A DNA stretch of 64,000 bases from Bufo bufo (GCF_905171765.1 NC_053390.1:332784294-332848293), one strand, 5' to 3'; positions 11,106 to 22,619 are shown, numbered from the stretch's first letter. Translations and numbers: made by a program. Notes: generated by a model from the letters alone, not told the origin.

Positions 11106-11840
11106 TTATATATCACTGCAGATAACGGTCCAAAAGCAGGGTGACAGATTCCTTTAACGGGGTGCACTTTTGCAACTATTATTACTTGTCTAATGCATCT
11201 ATTATAAAAGGTGAAACAGCTCTGAAAATATTGAGTAAAGGTGTTCTGCAAAACCGGGAACCCCTTAAAATATCCTACCATTTTGGGTATACACCATGTT
11301 GATGCAGTTGTTTTTTGTGGTTGTAGACTACAAACATATTTTGTGTAGTCTGATCCTGCCGACATATATATTGTAGCCTGATTCTTGCTAAAAAAACTCC
11401 AGAGAACTCAAAAGATATCTGTGTTCAGAGCAGGTAAGTATTATTCACACAAGGCAGACCATTAGAAAGCAACTGTCCAATGCCCAGTATCCCTACTGCT
11501 CAGCTGTTTCGGGCTGCTGGGGTTCCAGAAATTATACAGGTTATGAAGTGGAATCAGAAGACTCCATACACTTTGTAATATCCAGGACTGTCATACTGCT
11601 GCTCAGCTCCTAATCACTTAATTGAGAGCTGAGCTACAGTACTCCGACACGGCTACCATACAGTGTACAGAGGTGTCTGTTTCCAGCTCTATACACTGAA
11701 TCGTTTCCAGAGGTGGCAGCTGTCTGAGACAGCTGGTTGTTAGATGTGCTAATTGTTGGACCCCCACCAGTCTGATATCAATGACTTATCCTGAAGATAG
11801 GTCATCCATACCTATAGTCTGGATAACCCCTTTACGTCAG
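11106..11840. other. MITE-derived DNA
   Basis: Near 11130-11157 there is a MITE end, ggtgacagattcctttaac, of TTAA type. A second one, at about 11480-11836, ends atcctgaagataggtcatc and then ggataacccctttac, matching the right part of the T2-type MITE at 6766-7190. No genes are seen. Confidence 0.45.
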
Positions 11841-12737
11841 ACAAGAAAAGTGTCAGCCAAAAGGCTCTCCTCTTTCTGCTGTGCATGGCTCCAGTCATAG
11901 GATCAAGACCTGGTCTGGCACGTAACATCAACTTTCCAGGAACTACTTCAGTAATCCCATTGCTTGGTTATAAGCCCTGGTGATAGGTTTTGTGCCAATT
12001 TTTTTTATTTTGTATTCTATGGACTTTCAATGTTTTTGACCAAGCTTGGCTGACTCCTCTTGATTTTGGATATCCATAGTCCAACCCTGCCCTGACCTCT
12101 TGACAATGTCTTCTGCTACTAATTTGATCCTAACTGTACAGGCCTATTTCTGTCCTGAATCAGTTGTGACGATGTCTCTCACCCAGTTCCTACTATCCTG
12201 GGAACGGCAACCTGACTGGTAAATCCCCCTCCTACCTGCTTGTATAGGTTAAGGGTGAAAAATAATAGGATACCTTAGACTCTCAGGTTAGCTAGTTTCA
12301 ACCCAATAGCCCTCTCTAGGAGCTGTTCTCTACATTTGCTGTAAATCTTCTTCCATTACCCTCAAGTTATACTTGGTGATGCTTTTTTGCTGTGCCCCTC
12401 CATGCTCCTGTTTAATAGCCTGCATACACACTAAGCATGGACTAAGCAACATTTTTCCAGAGAGTGTGTGCTCTGGGTAGGTAGACCACTTCCTGTCCAA
12501 ACATAATTTCAGTAAATATTTCCTGGATGTCTGTCTACTTATTTTCATTTGACTGGGAAGCAGCAAGGTAGATTGACTTGAGTCCAAAAAAAGTAACATA
12601 TACATAATGGAAGGAGACTAACTCAAGAAATTCTAGCTAGTACAGTAATGCCACTGTAAGTGAGGGGAGAAAGAGAAGATTCAGGCATATAGACTGGTGT
12701 AATAGCGACTGCTGTGCGCCGCTGTTCCCCTGCTTAC
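11841..12737. other. Unassigned DNA
   Basis: No recognisable gene or repeat. A minus-strand frame at 12330-12605 (91 codons) has no motif I know and no supporting context. Confidence 0.4.
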
Positions 12738-13420
12738 TGTCACGGTCCCGGGCACCTTGTTCAGCGTTGATCTGCTGCCAGTGCTTCTCCATTCGCCGCT
12801 GCAGTCCTGGGCTCTGTCCATGTAGGTACTGTTGTTCTGGGATCCGCTCCACAGTTTCCTTTCAGTCCTGGCCACAGCATGCTTGCTTCTTGTTCCCTGC
12901 AGCACTTCCTTAAGGGCCGGCGCGTGTCACTTCCTGTGCTTTTTGGGTTAGATCATGTGACCTCGCTGACCAATCCTAGCCCTCCTGCACTTATATAAGT
13001 GTCTCAGCCCCCTTCCCAGAAGCCTCAGCGTCAAGGTTCTTGTGTCCTGCTATGGTTGCTGTTTTCTCTGCTTGTGTTCCTGTGTACCTGACCCGTGCTT
13101 GTGTTTCTGGACTCTGCCCTGACCTATTGCTTGTTTGACTTTGCATCTGCCTAATCCTTCGGTCCTGCACTGTTGCTCCTGGTTATGACTCGGCCTACTG
13201 ACTACGTCTGTACCTCTGGTACCTTGCTCAGATACCTCCTGGTCCACCTGGACCAGCTGACTTATTTGCCAATCCTCCTCAAGAAGTAGCGACCTGGTGT
13301 TGCCTTCGGTGTATCCCCACCATCAGGGGTACTGGGAAGATCGAGGGGTTCAGTTAGATAATGTCCTCAAAGGAGGTAGGACACGTGGCACAGTTGGTTC
13401 ACACCTGCTGGTTCGTGACA
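12738..13420 (+). mobile_element. LTR-like segment (Ty3/gypsy type suspected)
   Basis: The segment begins TGTCACGGTCCCGGG, ends CTGGTTCGTGACA, and contains a TATA-like cacttatataagtg at 12988-13001 followed by the pyrimidine- and TG-rich leader typical of amphibian gypsy LTRs as I remember them. The 5-bp flanks (cttac and actag) do not match, so either the true left edge differs or the copy is truncated or rearranged. No gag or pol follows. Confidence 0.45.
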
Positions 13421-13559
13421 ACTAGAACCCTGAGCTCTGAACTAGCAGTTCCATATGAATGAATATATATATAGACCAAGGAATGTGGGCAGCACCACTG
13501 TCTGAAAGGTACAGACGGAGTGCCAGCGGCTGAGTCGGCGATCCACCTCCAAACAATAT

Positions 13560-14115
13560 AGAATAAATGAACTCCGCAGCACATCCGAGTAGTGAAGAAG
13601 TAAAAGAAGCTTTAATCACCAAGCATGCGACGTTTCAATCCTCTCAATGGGATTTTTCTCAAGCAGTGACATTGTGGGCAGTGCAAAGTACATATTTAAA
13701 CACATTGACATAATTAAACAATCAATGAGTAAATTACAAGCATTTAAAGTGATATATTAAAAAACTGACAACAACAGTGTTATCAATACAAAATAGCATT
13801 TCATGAAATTACATACAGTGTTACAGTGCAAACGATACCTGTATCAAATCCAACGTACAGTGTACAGACAAAATACTTTACTAACAATCATGATTAATTC
13901 AGGTGTATGCCATTATAATAACCAAAAATGTGCAGGTGTACCTCAGTAGAATGATGAGTTAGATCACAGGAGTGTGCGATGGAGTCAGAACATATGGGTC
14001 ACGGCGTCTCAGACATACCAATGCGCATGTCGCAGGACCTTCCTGGGGATTCCGATCACGTGATCACCCATTCTGGTCATTCGATGTAGTGCGCATGTCG
14101 CAGGACCTGTGAGCA
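13560..14115 (-). repeat. Inverted arm, left
   Basis: The outer edge is agaataaatgaactccgcag and the inner edge is ggacctgtgagca. It contains gcatgcgacgtttcaatcc and the unusual palindrome gatcacgtgatc. It pairs along its whole length with 15014-15569. Confidence 0.9.
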
Positions 14116-15013
14116 GCGGGTTATACTGTCATGTCTTATGCATAGCATGACATATGATTGTTCACCGCACTGATGCACGGATATATTGATTTCCTAGACA
14201 TTATACACAGGTGGTGTTGGATTACCTGAGATGGTTTAGTTGCTATACCCATGTGCTCGGATTTACATTTGGACAGGCCTTTTGAGCCATCAGTCTCGAG
14301 GAGAAGATTGACATATTTTATGGATATATATTAATGTGCCGCCGGAATCTAGAGGATGATCCCGGGTCTGCCATGTTGGATTTCCAGGGATGGTATCCAA
14401 CGGACAGGGGGGACTAGTCAGGTTGGGACTTTGTGATAACCACATAAGTCGCATATACTGAATTCCTCGTTTAGACTAGGGGGCTACTCAACAACTAATA
14501 AACTAAGTCCTTATATAGCAAGGAAAGCGGCGGTACTTCCGCACAGTACATATAGCTTTCCTGTACACAACAATGGTACTTCCAGTTGTATACAGTTATT
14601 TTTTCTCCCAGATTGATGGGTGACTCATAAATGGTACTGTCCATGTGATTCGATGCGCCTGGGTCGGCAATGATCCTATACCGGGTGCCCACACTGCCAT
14701 ATGTACTCCGCTACTGCTTATGCCTGCATACATATTCTTATATTTGTAAGATGACATATTTCTTTATACTTTGCATATTTATAGCTTACTTTAGGTGTTA
14801 TATATATGTCCCCTATAATGATTTTTGGAAATATAACTGTGGAATCATGCTTTCCTATGTGTTTTGAATACCACTGAACACTTGAATCTTTAAGTTCGTT
14901 TATTCCGGTCATGTGACACACTGAATCACATGACCTGATGATTTACCTGAACACATGACCTGATGATTTACCTGAACACATGACCGGAAGAGTGATCACA
15001 TGCTGTGATCACA

Positions 15014-15569
15014 TGCTCACAGGTCCTGCGACATGCGCACTACATCGAATGACCAGAATGGGTGATCACGTGATCGGAATCCCCAGGAAGGTCCTGCGAC
15101 ATGCGCATTGGTATGTCTGAGACGCCGTGACCCATATGTTCTGACTCCATCGCACACTCCTGTGATCTAACTCATCATTCTACTGAGGTACACCTGCACA
15201 TTTTTGGTTATTATAATGGCATACACCTGAATTAATCATGATTGTTAGTAAAGTATTTTGTCTGTACACTGTACGTTGGATTTGATACAGGTATCGTTTG
15301 CACTGTAACACTGTATGTAATTTCATGAAATGCTATTTTGTATTGATAACACTGTTGTTGTCAGTTTTTTAATATATCACTTTAAATGCTTGTAATTTAC
15401 TCATTGATTGTTTAATTATGTAAATATGTTTAAATATGTACTGTGCACTGCCCACAATGTCACTGCTTGAGAAAAATCCCATTGAGAGGATTGAAACGTC
15501 GCATGCTTGGTGATTAAAGCTTCTTTTACTTCTTCACTACTCGGATGTGCTGCGGAGTTCATTTATTCT
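15014..15569 (+). repeat. Inverted arm, right
   Basis: Mirror of 13560-14115. Differences are few, for example gtactgtgcactg here against gcaaagtac in the other arm. The outer edge abuts a TA/GATA-rich microsatellite. Confidence 0.9.
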
Positions 15570-15660
15570 GAATATATCTATATATATATATATCTATATA
15601 TATATATATAGATATATATAGATATATAGATATATATATAGATAGATAGATAGATATATC
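15570..15660. repeat. AT/GATA microsatellite
   Basis: About 90 bp of alternating tatata with gatata, tagatagatagatag and similar. It separates the Penelope-type remnant from the next transposon. Confidence 0.85.
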
Positions 15661-16299
15661 CCCTTAACCACCTCAGCTCCCCTAGCTTAAACCCCCTTAA
15701 TGACCAGACCACTTTTTACAATTCTGCACTACACTACTTTCACGGTTTATTGCTCGGTCATACAACTTACCACCCAAATGAATTTTACCTCCTTTTCTTC
15801 TCACTAATAGAGCTTTCATTTGGTGGTATTTCATTGCTGCTGACATTTTTACTTTTTTTGTTATTAATCGAATTTGACCGAAATTTTTGCAAAAAAATGA
15901 AAATTTTCACTTTCTGTTGTAAAATTTTTCAAACAAAACTACATTTCTATATAAGTTTTTCTCAAAATTTATTGTTCTACATGTCTTTAATAAAAAAAAT
16001 GCAATAAGTGTATATTTATTGGTTTGCGCAAAAGTTATAGCGTTTACAAACTATGGTACAAAAATGTGAATTTCCGCATTTTGAAGCAGCTCTGACTTTC
16101 TGAGCACCTGTCATGTTTCCTGAGGTTCTACAATGCCCAGACAGTAGAAACACTCCACAAATGACCCCATTTTGGAAAGTAGACACCATAAGGTATTTGT
16201 TGATGGGCATAGTGAGTTCATGGAAGTTTTTATTTTTTGTCACAAGTTAGCGGAAAATGATTTATTTATTTTTATTTTTATTTTTTTCTTAAAAAGTAG

Positions 16300-16735
16300 T
16301 TTGGAATCCAAATGAGTAAAAAATGCCCTGTTAAATCGTAAAGATACTCTTTAGAATTTGGGCCCCTTTGCGCACCTAGGCTGCAAAAAAGTGTCACACA
16401 TGTGGCATCGCCGTACTCAGGAGAAGTAGGGCAATGTGTTTTGGGGTGTCTTTTTACATATACCCATGCTGGGTGAGATAAATTTCTCTGTAAAAGACAT
16501 CTTTTCCCATTTTTTTATACAAAGTTGTCGTTTCACAGAGATATTTCTCTCACCCAGCATGGGTATATGTAAAAAGACACACCAAAACACATTTCACTAC
16601 TTCTCCTGAGTACGGCGATACCACATGTGTGACACTTTTTTGCAGTCTAGGTGCGCAAAGGGGCCCAAGTTCCAAAGAGTATCTTTACGATTTCACAGGG
16701 CATTTTTTACGCATTTGGATTCCAAACGCTTTAGG
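16300..16735. repeat. Large hairpin
   Basis: Left-arm blocks such as tgccctgttaaatcgtaaag, gggcccctttgcgcacctag and gtgtcacacatgtggcat recur inverted on the right side. The centre is near 16515. The innermost copy is acccatgctgggtgaga against tctcacccagcatgggt. Confidence 0.85.
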
Positions 16736-17522
16736 TCCCCTAAAATGCCATTTTGGAAAGAAGACACCCCAAGGTATTCCGTGAGGGGCATGGAGAGTTC
16801 CTAGAATATTTTTTTTTGGGCACAAGTTAGCGGAAAATGATTATTATTATTATTATATTTTTTTCTTACAAAGTCTCATATTCCACTAACTTGTGACAAA
16901 AAATAAAATTTTACATGAACTCACCATACCCCTCACGGAATACCTTGGGGTGTCTTCTTTCCAAAATGGGGTCACATGTGGGGTATTTATACTGCCCTGG
17001 CATTTTAGGGGCCCTAAAGCGTGAGAAGAAGTCTGGAATATAAATGTCTAAGATTTTATTTTTTGTCACAAGTTAGTGGAATATGAGACTTTGTAAGAAA
17101 AAACTAAAACAAAACATGTGACAAAAAAATCTTCTATGAACTCGCCATGCCCCTCAAAGGTGATCTTTTTATAGCGCCGCAGCGATTTTACGGTGTTTTT
17201 GCAGTGATCAGAAAAAAAAAAATTCTGTCACTGCGGTGGGGCGGACTGAACGCAAGTATGCACACAAGATCAGGCCTGATCGGGCGAACACTGCGTTTTT
17301 TGTAGAGCCTATAGAAAATGTCCTATTCTTGTCCGCAATTGCGCACAAGAAAAGGCATTTTCTATATAGTTCTGGCAATGTGCGGATCCGCAAAATGCGG
17401 AAAGCACATTGCCGGTGTCCGTGTTTTGCAAAACACATACGGACGTCTGAATGCAGCCTTACAGAGGGGTAATCAATGACAGGGGGGTGATCAGGGAGTC
17501 TATATGGGGTGATCACCCCCTG

Positions 17523-17649
17523 TCATTGATCACCCCCCTGTAAGGCTCCATTCAGATGTTCGTATGTGTTTTGCGGATCCGTGGATCCACGGATCCACAA
17601 AACACATACGGACGTCTGAATGGAGCCTTACAGGGGGGTGATCAATGAT
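17523..17649. repeat. 127-bp near-perfect palindrome (MITE)
   Basis: From tcattgatcacccccctg to caggggggtgatcaatga the strand is almost completely self-complementary, centred on ggatccgtggatccacggatc. TAA and TTA bound the inner part (17541-17630). A half copy of the same family ends at 17462. Probably a Harbinger-type MITE that landed in a site that is itself repeated. Confidence 0.75.
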
Positions 17650-18080
17650 GGGGGGTGATCAGGGAGTCTAATATGGGGTGATCAGGGGTTAATAAGGGGT
17701 TAATAAGTGACAGGGGGGGTGTAGTGTAGTGGTGTTTGGTGCTACTTACAGAGCTGCCTGTGTCCTCTGGTGGTCGATCCAAGCAAAAGGGACCACCAGA
17801 GGACCAGGTAGCAGGTATATCAGACGCTGTTAACAAAACAGCGTCTAATATACCTTTCAAGGGTTAAAAAAATCACATCTACAGCCTGCCAGCGAATGAT
17901 CGCCGCTGGCAGGCTGTAGATATACTGGTTTACCTTCCGATCCTGTGAACGCGCGCTCCTGTGTGCGCGCGTTCACAGGAAATCTCGTCTCTCGCAAGAT
18001 GACGCGCCGGCGCGTCCAGGAGGAATAACCCGACCGCCGACAGGACGCAATCCTGTGTTAGGCGGTTGGGAGTTGTTTAA

Positions 18081-18560
18081 GTACCGGGCACATTTATGTT
18101 TTTGCATGTTTGCTTTGTCCTCCCTGCATTACAAGAGCCAATTTATTTATTTTTTTCGCATTTTCTGTTATTTTTTTGTGGGCCAAGTTGTATTTTTAGT
18201 GGCACCATTTCATTTACCATGTCTTGTATTGGAAAATAGTAACTTTTTTTGTGGAGTAAAATTGAAAAAACCTACAATTCTGCCAAAGTTTTTGGGGTTT
18301 TTATTTTACAGCGCTCTCTGTGTGCTAAAAGTGACATGAAATACTTATTCTGCGGGTCAATACGATTACGTTGATACCAAATTTGTATCGTTTCTATTTT
18401 GTTTTACTTAAAAAAATAATAATTGAAAAAAAAGCTAAAGTTTCTTTGCATCTCCACTTTCTGACAGCCATAACTTTTTCCAGGGCTTTTTTTTTTTTAA
18501 TGGACAAACTATGGTTTTTATTATTACTTTTATTATTTTTATGGTACAAAGTTTTTTGAT
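18081..18560. other. T-rich repeat-like DNA
   Basis: No gene is seen. Runs such as ttttttgtgggccaagttgt and aaaagtgacatgaaatac look like another common amphibian interspersed repeat, but I cannot see its ends. Confidence 0.35.
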
Positions 18561-18573
18561 CACTTGTTTTTAA

Positions 18574-19207
18574 TTAATTCGTGGGGACAAGATGAACAAT
18601 CCATCCAGGCCCTGACGCAGAAAAGCAGCCCCAAACCATGATGCCCCCACCACCATACTTCACAGTTGGGATGATGTTGGTGTGCTGTGCCTCTTTTTCT
18701 CCACACATAGTGTTGTGTGTTTCTTCCAAACAACTCAACTTTGGTTTCATCTGTCCACAGAATATTTTGCCAGTACTGCTGTGGAACATCCAGGTGCTCT
18801 TGTGCAAATTGTAAACGTGCAGCAATGTTTTTTTGGGACAGCAGTGGCTTCCTCTGTTCTATCCTCCCATGAAATCCATTATTGTTTAGTGTTTTACGTA
18901 TCGTAGATTCGCTAACAGGGATGTTAGCATATGCCAGAGACTTTTGTAAGTCTTTACCTGACACTCTAGGATTCTTCTTCACCTCATTGAGCAGTCTGTG
19001 TTGTGCTCTTGCAGTCATCTTTACAGGACGGCCACTCCTAGGGAGAGTAGCAGCAGTGCTAAACTTTCTCCATTTATAGACAATTTGTCTTACCGTGGAC
19101 TGATAAACAGCAAGGCTTTTGGAGATACTTTTATAACTCTTTCCAGCTTTATGCAAGTCACCAATTCTTAATCATAGGTCTTCTGAGAGCTCTTTTGTGC
19201 GAGGCAT
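18574..19207 (-). pseudogene. Tc1-like transposase, truncated and frameshifted
   Basis: The expected start ATG is at 19207 and reads MPRTKELSEDL, then meets an in-frame TGA (19172-19174) before [20 protein letters not shown]. The N-terminal helix-turn-helix part ([17 protein letters not shown]), the GRP motif ([10 protein letters not shown]) and the first catalytic block WTDETKVELFG are present. The frame shifts near KRGTAHQH (about 18650) and continues one frame over with IIPTVKYGGGGIMVWGCFSA. The sequence ends after VHLVPTN, before the second Asp and the Glu. With a stop, a frameshift and loss of two of the three catalytic residues it is dead. The family is clear; the intact protein would have about 340 residues. 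Confidence 0.9.
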
Positions 19208-19379
19208 CATTCACATCAGGCAATGCTTCTTGTGAAAAGCAAACCCAGAGCTGGTGTGTGTTTTTTTTTTATAGGGCAGGGCAGCTGTAACCAACACCTC
19301 CAATCTTATCTCATTGATTGGACTCCAGTTGGCTGAAACCTCACTCCAATTAGCTCTTGGAGATGTCATTAGTCTAGGG

Positions 19380-20357
19380 CAGTGTTGGCAAACCTATGGC
19401 ACGGGTGCCAGAGGTGGCACTCAGAGCCCTCTCTGTGGGCACCCACACCCTGGAAAAAGTCTATGGTGTACCAATATGCCTTAGACTTTTCCTGCCATTG
19501 ATCAGTGCAGGGCACACTATGAACGGCACAGGCAGCGCACTGAATGTAGGCAGGCTATTATAGCTAAATGATAAAGTACATGGAAGATATACTATATTGG
19601 TGTAATGACCGGCGTCACGCACAGGGAGGGAAAAAAGAAAGCCCTGCCCAAGGGAGAGGGAAAGGTGGTGACCCCTGACTCACCTTGCGGCTGGCACCTG
19701 ACTGCCCTGACGTTTCTAGACGGGTTCCTCACCCGTGCGGCGATCACGTGCCTAAACCCTGGCTTTCCCTAAAATGAGCCCTAGATAGTGAACGGGCCGG
19801 TGGGATCGCTAGTCCGCACCACTGACACTAAGAGAGAAACACCAGGGAGAGGACAGACAATACAGACAAACACATACACCCAGGTGGGCGACCACAGCAG
19901 ACCACAAATGTCCAACAGGGATCCGAAGGGTAGCGTTCTGGACCAACAACCAGAGAACGCAGCAACACAGCTCCAGAGGGTCAGAATAGATGTCCAGGCA
20001 GGAAGCTCTATATCTGGCAACCAGAGAAGTGTGAGAGGGGAATATAAGGAGGTTGGGAGTGCTGGACAAGGAACAGCTGAGGAGAAAGAGCTACGGATCC
20101 CTGAGTGAGCCAAAAGGGTTGCAAAGCAAACCCAGAAAGCTACCATTAGGAAACAGCCCTATCTTACATAGAGCGCGCAGCCAACCGCTGCGACTTCCTG
20201 ACCCCGGGTATAACGGAGTCAGGCGTGGTTCTTGACACCCTCGTGACAATTGGACTGTTGTATTCAGGGTAAATTGCTGTGTTGGCACTTTACGATAAAT
20301 AAGTGGGTTTTGGGTTGCAGTTTGGGCACTTGGTCTTAAAAAGGTTCACCATCACTG
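19380..20357. mobile_element. hAT-type MITE (325 bp before LTR insertion)
   Basis: Ends are cagtgttggcaaacc and ggttcaccatcactg, flanked by a perfect 8-bp duplication gtctaggg at 19372-19379 and 20358-20365. The interior (ggcacgggtgccagaggtggc, gttgcagtttgggcacttgg) is the widespread short hAT element seen in many vertebrates. It is interrupted by the solo LTR at 19601-20248. Confidence 0.9.
19601..20248. mobile_element. Solo LTR, 648 bp
   Basis: Begins TGTAATGACCGGCGTCACG, ends CACCCTCGTGACA, flanked by attgg at 19596-19600 and 20249-20253. TG...CA termini with a perfect 5-bp duplication show an LTR retrotransposon insertion reduced to one LTR. There is no internal coding sequence, and orientation cannot be settled from this alone. 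A reading frame of 106 codons across it is fortuitous. Confidence 0.85.
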
Positions 20358-20736
20358 GTCTAGGGGTTCACATACTTTTTCCACCTGCACTGTAAATGTG
20401 TACATGGTGTGTTCAATAAAAACATGGTAACATTTAATTCTTTGTGTGTTATTAGCTTAAGCAGACTGTGATTGTCTATTGTTGTGACTTAGATGAAGAT
20501 CAGATCACATTTTATGACCCATTTGTGCAGAAAACCATATTATTCCAAAGGGTTCACATACTTTTTCTTGCAACTGTGTATATTTATATAATTTTGTCAC
20601 GATTAATGCCTCAATTCTGAGAGATACAAGTAGATACTTATCCATTATGCAATACCATCACTAAGACATCTTATTCTTATTCTGCAGAAGGACATTGACC
20701 CCAAACATACAGTCAAGCTTCTCAAAGGAAATTTTA

Positions 20737-22233
20737 ACTTCTAACAAACATTTTATCTGGAGTTAAAACCAGATAGTAACACATTACACATATCCTTTTT
20801 TTAAATCATTTTTTTTTTATTGTAGATGTTTTTATTTTATTTCCTGAACATTATTATGAAGACTGCCATCTTGTCAGAGCTGTTCTTAACAGCATTTACA
20901 AGGCATAAAAAAATTGCTTTTTTGGCAGCCCTATGGTCCATAATCACAATGGACAGGAGGGGACCTTATTGACTTCTATGGAAAAGTTTTCTAGGCGTGC
21001 TCTGTGACGTGTGCAGAGGTTATCGTACAAGGAAAGAATAGATAAGCTTTGACAATCATCTATTGTGAATGTTGGATCCTGTATTATCTTTGCACAGAAG
21101 TGATATGATTACAGGCAGGATTAAAATGAGTTAATTGCAGTAAAGTGCTATCTGTATAAACTAAGAAGTGGCGTCAATTATTAGACATAGTGGCCCATGC
21201 AAAAACTGCAGGATTTTTGGTTTTAGTTTAAATACAGGGTGGGCCATTTATATGGATACACCTTAATAAAATGGGAATGGTTGGTGATATTAACTTCCTG
21301 TTTGTGGCACATTAGTATATGTGAGGGGGGAAACTTTTCAAGATGGGTGGTGACCATGGCGGCCATTTTGAAGTCGGACATTTTGAATCCAACTTTTGTT
21401 TTTTCAATAGGAAGAGGGTCATGTGACACATCAAACTTATTGGGAATTTCACAAGAAAAACAATGGTGTGCTTGGTTTTAACGTAACTTTATTATTTCAT
21501 GAGTTATTTACAAGTTTCTGACCACTTATAAAATGTGTTCAATGTGCTGCCCATTGTGTTGGATCCCTTTTCTCCCACTCTTCACACACTGATAGCAACA
21601 CCGCAGGAGAAATGCTAGCACAGGCTTCCAGTATCCGTAGTTTCAGGTGCTGCACAGCTCGTATCATCTGAAGGCAATCGTCTATGCTGTGAAGATATGA
21701 GATGTGCAGCACCTGAAACTACGGATACTGGAAGCCTGTGCTAGCATTTCTCCTGCAGTGTTGCTATCAGTGTGTGAAGAGTGGGAGAAGAGGGTTGCAT
21801 TGACAATCCAACACAATGGGCAGCACATTAAACACATTTTATAAGTGGTCAGAAACTTGTAAATAACTCATGAAAGAATAAAGTTACGTTAAAACCAAGC
21901 ACACAATTGTTTTTCTTGTGAAATTCCCAATAAGTTTGATGTGTCACATGACCCTCTTCCTATTGAAAAAACAAAAGTTGGATTCAAAATGGCTGACTTC
22001 AAAATGGCCGCCATGGTCACCACCCATCTTGAAAAGTTTCCCCCCTCACATATACTAATGTGCCACAAACAGGAAGTTAATATCACCAACCATTCTCATT
22101 TTATTAAGGTGTATCCATATAAATGGCCCACCCTGTACAGTATAACAAGTGACATGGAAAATTAAAAATATCATCAAAAATGATTTAAAATATGTTAAAC
22201 ATAGGTCATTTTCTAATGACACATTCCCTTTAA
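20737..22233. mobile_element. TTAA-type MITE interrupted by mariner
   Basis: The right end is ttctaatgacacattcccttt with TTAA at 22230-22233. Sequence such as tattatctttgcacagaag and gattacaggcaggattaaa belongs to a MITE I recall from frogs. The left end is not sharply defined. It interrupts the Tc1 relic and is in turn interrupted by the element at 21235-22135. Confidence 0.5.
21235..22135. mobile_element. Fold-back mariner-type element, 901 bp
   Basis: Bounded by TA (21233-21234 and 22136-22137) with ends cagggtgggccatttatatg in inverted orientation. The inversion extends over most of the element: arms of roughly 430 bp meet near 21685. Each arm carries the last ~35 codons of an IS630/mariner-type transposase; in the right arm the frame ends GQHIKHIL and stops at about 21843. 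The element is thus two 3' halves joined head to head, without catalytic domain. Confidence 0.85.
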
Positions 22234-22619
22234 TAACTAGCTTCAGCATAAAGAAGATCAAGGAGTCCTGGAAGTGATGATTTGGCCCCCATAGAGCCTT
22301 GATCTCAACATCATTGAGTCTGTCTGGGATTACATGAAGAGACAGAAGGTTTGAGCAAGCCTTTATCCACATAAAATCTGTGGTTACTTCTAAAAAATGT
22401 TTGGAACAACCTCCTTTCTGAGTTCCTTCAAAAACTGTGTACCTAGAAAAACTATGCTTTTTGAAGGCAAAGGGTGGTCACACTAAATGTTGGTTTGATT
22501 TAGATTTATTGTGTTCATTCACTTTGCATTTTGTTAATTCATGCAAATTAACTATTAACATTTCTATTTTGTAAAACATTCTTACTTTTTCCACACCTGC
22601 CTAACTTTTGCATGTCATT

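Larger units (their letters stand above)
13560..15569. mobile_element. Penelope-type remnant with 556-bp inverted arms
   Basis: Arms 13560-14115 and 15014-15569 are reverse complements of equal length with only scattered mismatches. They enclose an 898-bp spacer without convincing coding sequence. Each arm carries ttgagaggattgaaacgtcg or its complement, a block like the GAAAC-type end of a hammerhead motif in Penelope-like elements. Inverted terminal pLTR copies on a 5'-truncated body are known for that group. No reverse transcriptase is left, so assignment rests on the arm structure and this motif. Confidence 0.5.
15664..18080. mobile_element. TTAA-flanked DNA element, 2.4 kb
   Basis: TTAA occurs at both edges (15664-15667 and 18077-18080). 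The left end is ccacctcagctcccctag; the right end, reverse-complemented, is acaactcccaaccgcctaa, a weak inverted pair. The interior is made of large hairpins: 16300-16510 with 16530-16735, 16736-16830 with 16915-17030, and 16859-16908 with 17057-17107. Hairpins at 17879-17920 and 17946-17977 lie near the right end. I recognise the sequence as a very common frog repeat, but no transposase is present and the superfamily (Kolobok-like) is a guess. Confidence 0.5.
18570..20578 (-). mobile_element. Tc1-like transposon, truncated, with nested insertions
   Basis: The right end keeps its inverted repeat: gttcacatactttttcttgc with caactg near 20576, plus the internal direct repeat gttcacatactttttccacc at 20367, the IR/DR arrangement of some Tc1 elements. 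The left end is missing; Tc1 sequence stops near 18570 in the middle of the catalytic domain. A hAT MITE (19380-20357) is inserted in its 5' region. Confidence 0.85.
20672..22617 (+). pseudogene. Tc1-like transposase relic in two pieces
   Basis: The first piece, 20672-20725, translates as a block like LQKDIDPKHTVKLLK, corresponding to the QDNDPKH second-Asp motif of Tc1 transposases. The second, 22244-22490, carries the matching downstream part (LDLNIIESVWDYMKRQK-like, the region of the third catalytic residue) and the C-terminus near aagggtggtcacac. It is followed by a Tc1-type right end, ttttccacacctgcctaac, near 22590-22617. The pieces are separated by a MITE that contains a fold-back mariner. 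Upstream parts of the gene are missing and several codons are lost. The same family is known to me from frogs and fishes. Confidence 0.6.

Noticed and set aside
12330..12605. Minus-strand 91-codon frame
   Set aside because: No motif, no promoter context, and no homolog recognised.
12738..13420. A confirmed solo LTR
   Set aside because: The termini look right but the 5-bp flanks do not match, so it is listed only as LTR-like.
15455..15520. Full hammerhead in the 556-bp arm
   Set aside because: The GAAAC block is there with a stem-II-like pair (aatcc / ggatt), but the CTGATGA core is replaced by cttgaga, so I report it only as a remnant.
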